Shown here piece after piece: positions 34,865-35,668 of a stretch of 35,668 nucleotides of DNA. Origin of the DNA: Candidatus Sulfotelmatobacter sp. (GTDB taxonomy: Bacteria > Acidobacteriota > Terriglobia > Terriglobales > Acidobacteriaceae); contig JAOAPI010000077.1 in the NCBI GenBank assembly GCA_025462865.1, forward strand, positions 1 through 35,668, in the 5' to 3' direction. Each line of letters starts with the position of its first letter. Positions within the stretch are counted from its first letter, which is position 1. Below the pieces are notes generated by a model that was not told where the DNA came from, ran no database searches, and saw nothing but the letters and a program-made list of their open reading frames with translations. The translations under genes were made by a program, and so were the position numbers.

Positions 34865-35668
34865 CTATCGCGGCAGGATCTCCATCTTTTCTGCCGGAAT
34901 GGTTTGAATCGCATTCTTATCAAGCTTCAAATGCGAATAGATCATTTCGGGAGGGAGCCGCCGTATCCACTGGTTGAGAGAAACGTCCACGACTTCGCTC
35001 GCCTTGAACAGCTCCAGAAACACCAAGTCAGTATCGCCAGTGTTTTCCACGTAGTGACCAGCATTAAATGGAACGAAGCCGACGTCATTGGCATTGAAGT
35101 CCATGGTACGTGCGGACCCAACGGGCATAAACACAGTCATTCGACCCTTCCCGGCCATCCAGAACTGCCACTCCGAGGCATTGGGATGCCAATGCATTTC
35201 GCGCATACCCCCGGGCTTGATGGTGTTCAACGCAGCCGCAACATTCTTCGAGACAGGAAAGTTATGCGAGTCGATGATGCGTATTTCGCCCCCGGTCGTT
35301 CGCCTGGTCGGCGCCATCCCTTCCATTTTGAAGGTGTACTGGATGGAAGACTGTACTTTCTCCCCGCCAACTGCTGCCTTGTCTTCCGCCAATGACTTCG
35401 GCAAGTCTGCCGGAAAAATGTAAAGAGAACCAGTAGGCAGATTGGTGAGAGCACTCTGCGGTAGTCCAAAGTTCTTCGACAACACGTCAGGAGGCGTATG
35501 CGCGACCCATTCCGAGAGAAGAAATGTACCGTCTTCCGAAAACATACCTTGATCGAAGACCAGGAGAAACTCGCATCCGTCTGGCCCCAGGCCCTGGATA
35601 GAATGAGGAAAGCCGGCCGGGAAGTACCACAGATCGCCCTTGGTCACGTCGTCGATAAAGATAGTCCC
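34865..35668 (-). CDS. oxdC: Oxalate decarboxylase-type bicupin, 3' part
   Basis: The minus-strand frame is open to the right edge (first codon 35668-35666), giving the last 267 residues of a bicupin. The end of cupin 1 shows GDLWYFPAGFPHSIQGL (one metal-site histidine), then FSEDGTFLLSEWVAHTP. The second aligns with the lid of B. subtilis OxdC, where SENST carries the catalytic Glu; here it reads SEDGT with Glu kept. Cupin 2 is complete, with MHWHPNASEWQFWMAGKG (His, His, Glu) and VPFNAGHYVENTG (His). The C-terminal WIRRLPPEMIYSHL is typical. The reaction would be Mn-dependent cleavage of oxalate to formate and CO2. The retained Glu favours decarboxylase over oxidase. The N-terminus lies outside the window. 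Confidence 0.88.
   Translation of the reverse strand, partial: GTIFIDDVTKGDLWYFPAGFPHSIQGLGPDGCEFLLVFDQGMFSEDGTFLLSEWVAHTPPDVLSKNFGLPQSALTNLPTGSLYIFPADLPKSLAEDKAAVGGEKVQSSIQYTFKMEGMAPTRRTTGGEIRIIDSHNFPVSKNVAAALNTIKPGGMREMHWHPNASEWQFWMAGKGRMTVFMPVGSARTMDFNANDVGFVPFNAGHYVENTGDTDLVFLELFKASEVVDVSLNQWIRRLPPEMIYSHLKLDKNAIQTIPAEKMEILPR

Noticed and set aside
1..35668. tRNA or rRNA genes, CRISPR arrays, insertion sequences, prophage
   Set aside because: No cloverleaf-like intergenic sequence, regularly spaced repeats, transposase or integrase motifs were seen.

Overview
The window looks like a chromosomal segment of an Acidobacteriota genome (Terriglobia/Koribacter-like). This is inferred from gene content: two very large Oar-like outer-membrane receptors with N-terminal carboxypeptidase-regulatory domains, a CRTAC1-type FG-GAP/ASPIC-UnbV protein next to a TPR protein, an Ada-AlkA fusion, and moderately high GC. 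I see no rRNA, tRNA, CRISPR array, transposase or phage gene.

Layout. 1-161 is the 3' end of an endonuclease/exonuclease/phosphatase-family gene. 162-1325 holds only small putative ORFs, two of them on the minus strand. 1322-2947 encodes an MscS-type channel, and 3259-3378 a 39-residue minus-strand protein. 3565-4182 is an ECF sigma factor without an adjacent anti-sigma gene, and 4435-5451 a secreted or envelope protein with a carboxypeptidase-regulatory-like domain. 5793-6113 is a TetR-type regulator reduced to its ligand-binding half.

The core of the window is 6608-19127. A minus-strand operon runs from 12933 down to 6608: Oar-like receptor, then FG-GAP/UnbV protein, then TPR protein, the last two overlapping by 4 bases. 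Divergent from it is an ECF sigma factor, overlapping by 4 bases an anti-sigma factor with a zinc-finger N-terminus, one membrane segment, a long coiled coil and an RskA-like C-terminus. A second Oar-like receptor, clearly paralogous to the first, follows. I read this as one envelope module: two receptor paralogues, surface accessory proteins, and a trans-envelope sigma/anti-sigma pair. It could serve polymer or nutrient uptake in a SusCD-like manner, using unrelated partner proteins. The architecture is visible in the sequence; the function is inference.

Downstream, an HbpS/GlcG-like protein and an exported GH3 beta-glycosidase with an inserted PA14 domain (19265-22262) suit glycan degradation. 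Next come two small hypothetical genes, an Ada-AlkA DNA-repair fusion (23097-24623) and a conserved unknown (24937-25641). A zwf-glk operon follows (glucose-6-phosphate dehydrogenase and a glucokinase with altered phosphate-loop motifs). Methionine synthase is split into two ORFs overlapping by 4 bases (28977-32836). The window closes with an exported metallo-beta-lactamase-fold hydrolase, a single-domain cupin and a truncated oxalate-decarboxylase-type bicupin that runs off the right edge.

Four gene junctions use 4-base stop/start overlaps (GTGA or ATGA: 1322, 7669, 13843, 30104), which points to translational coupling.
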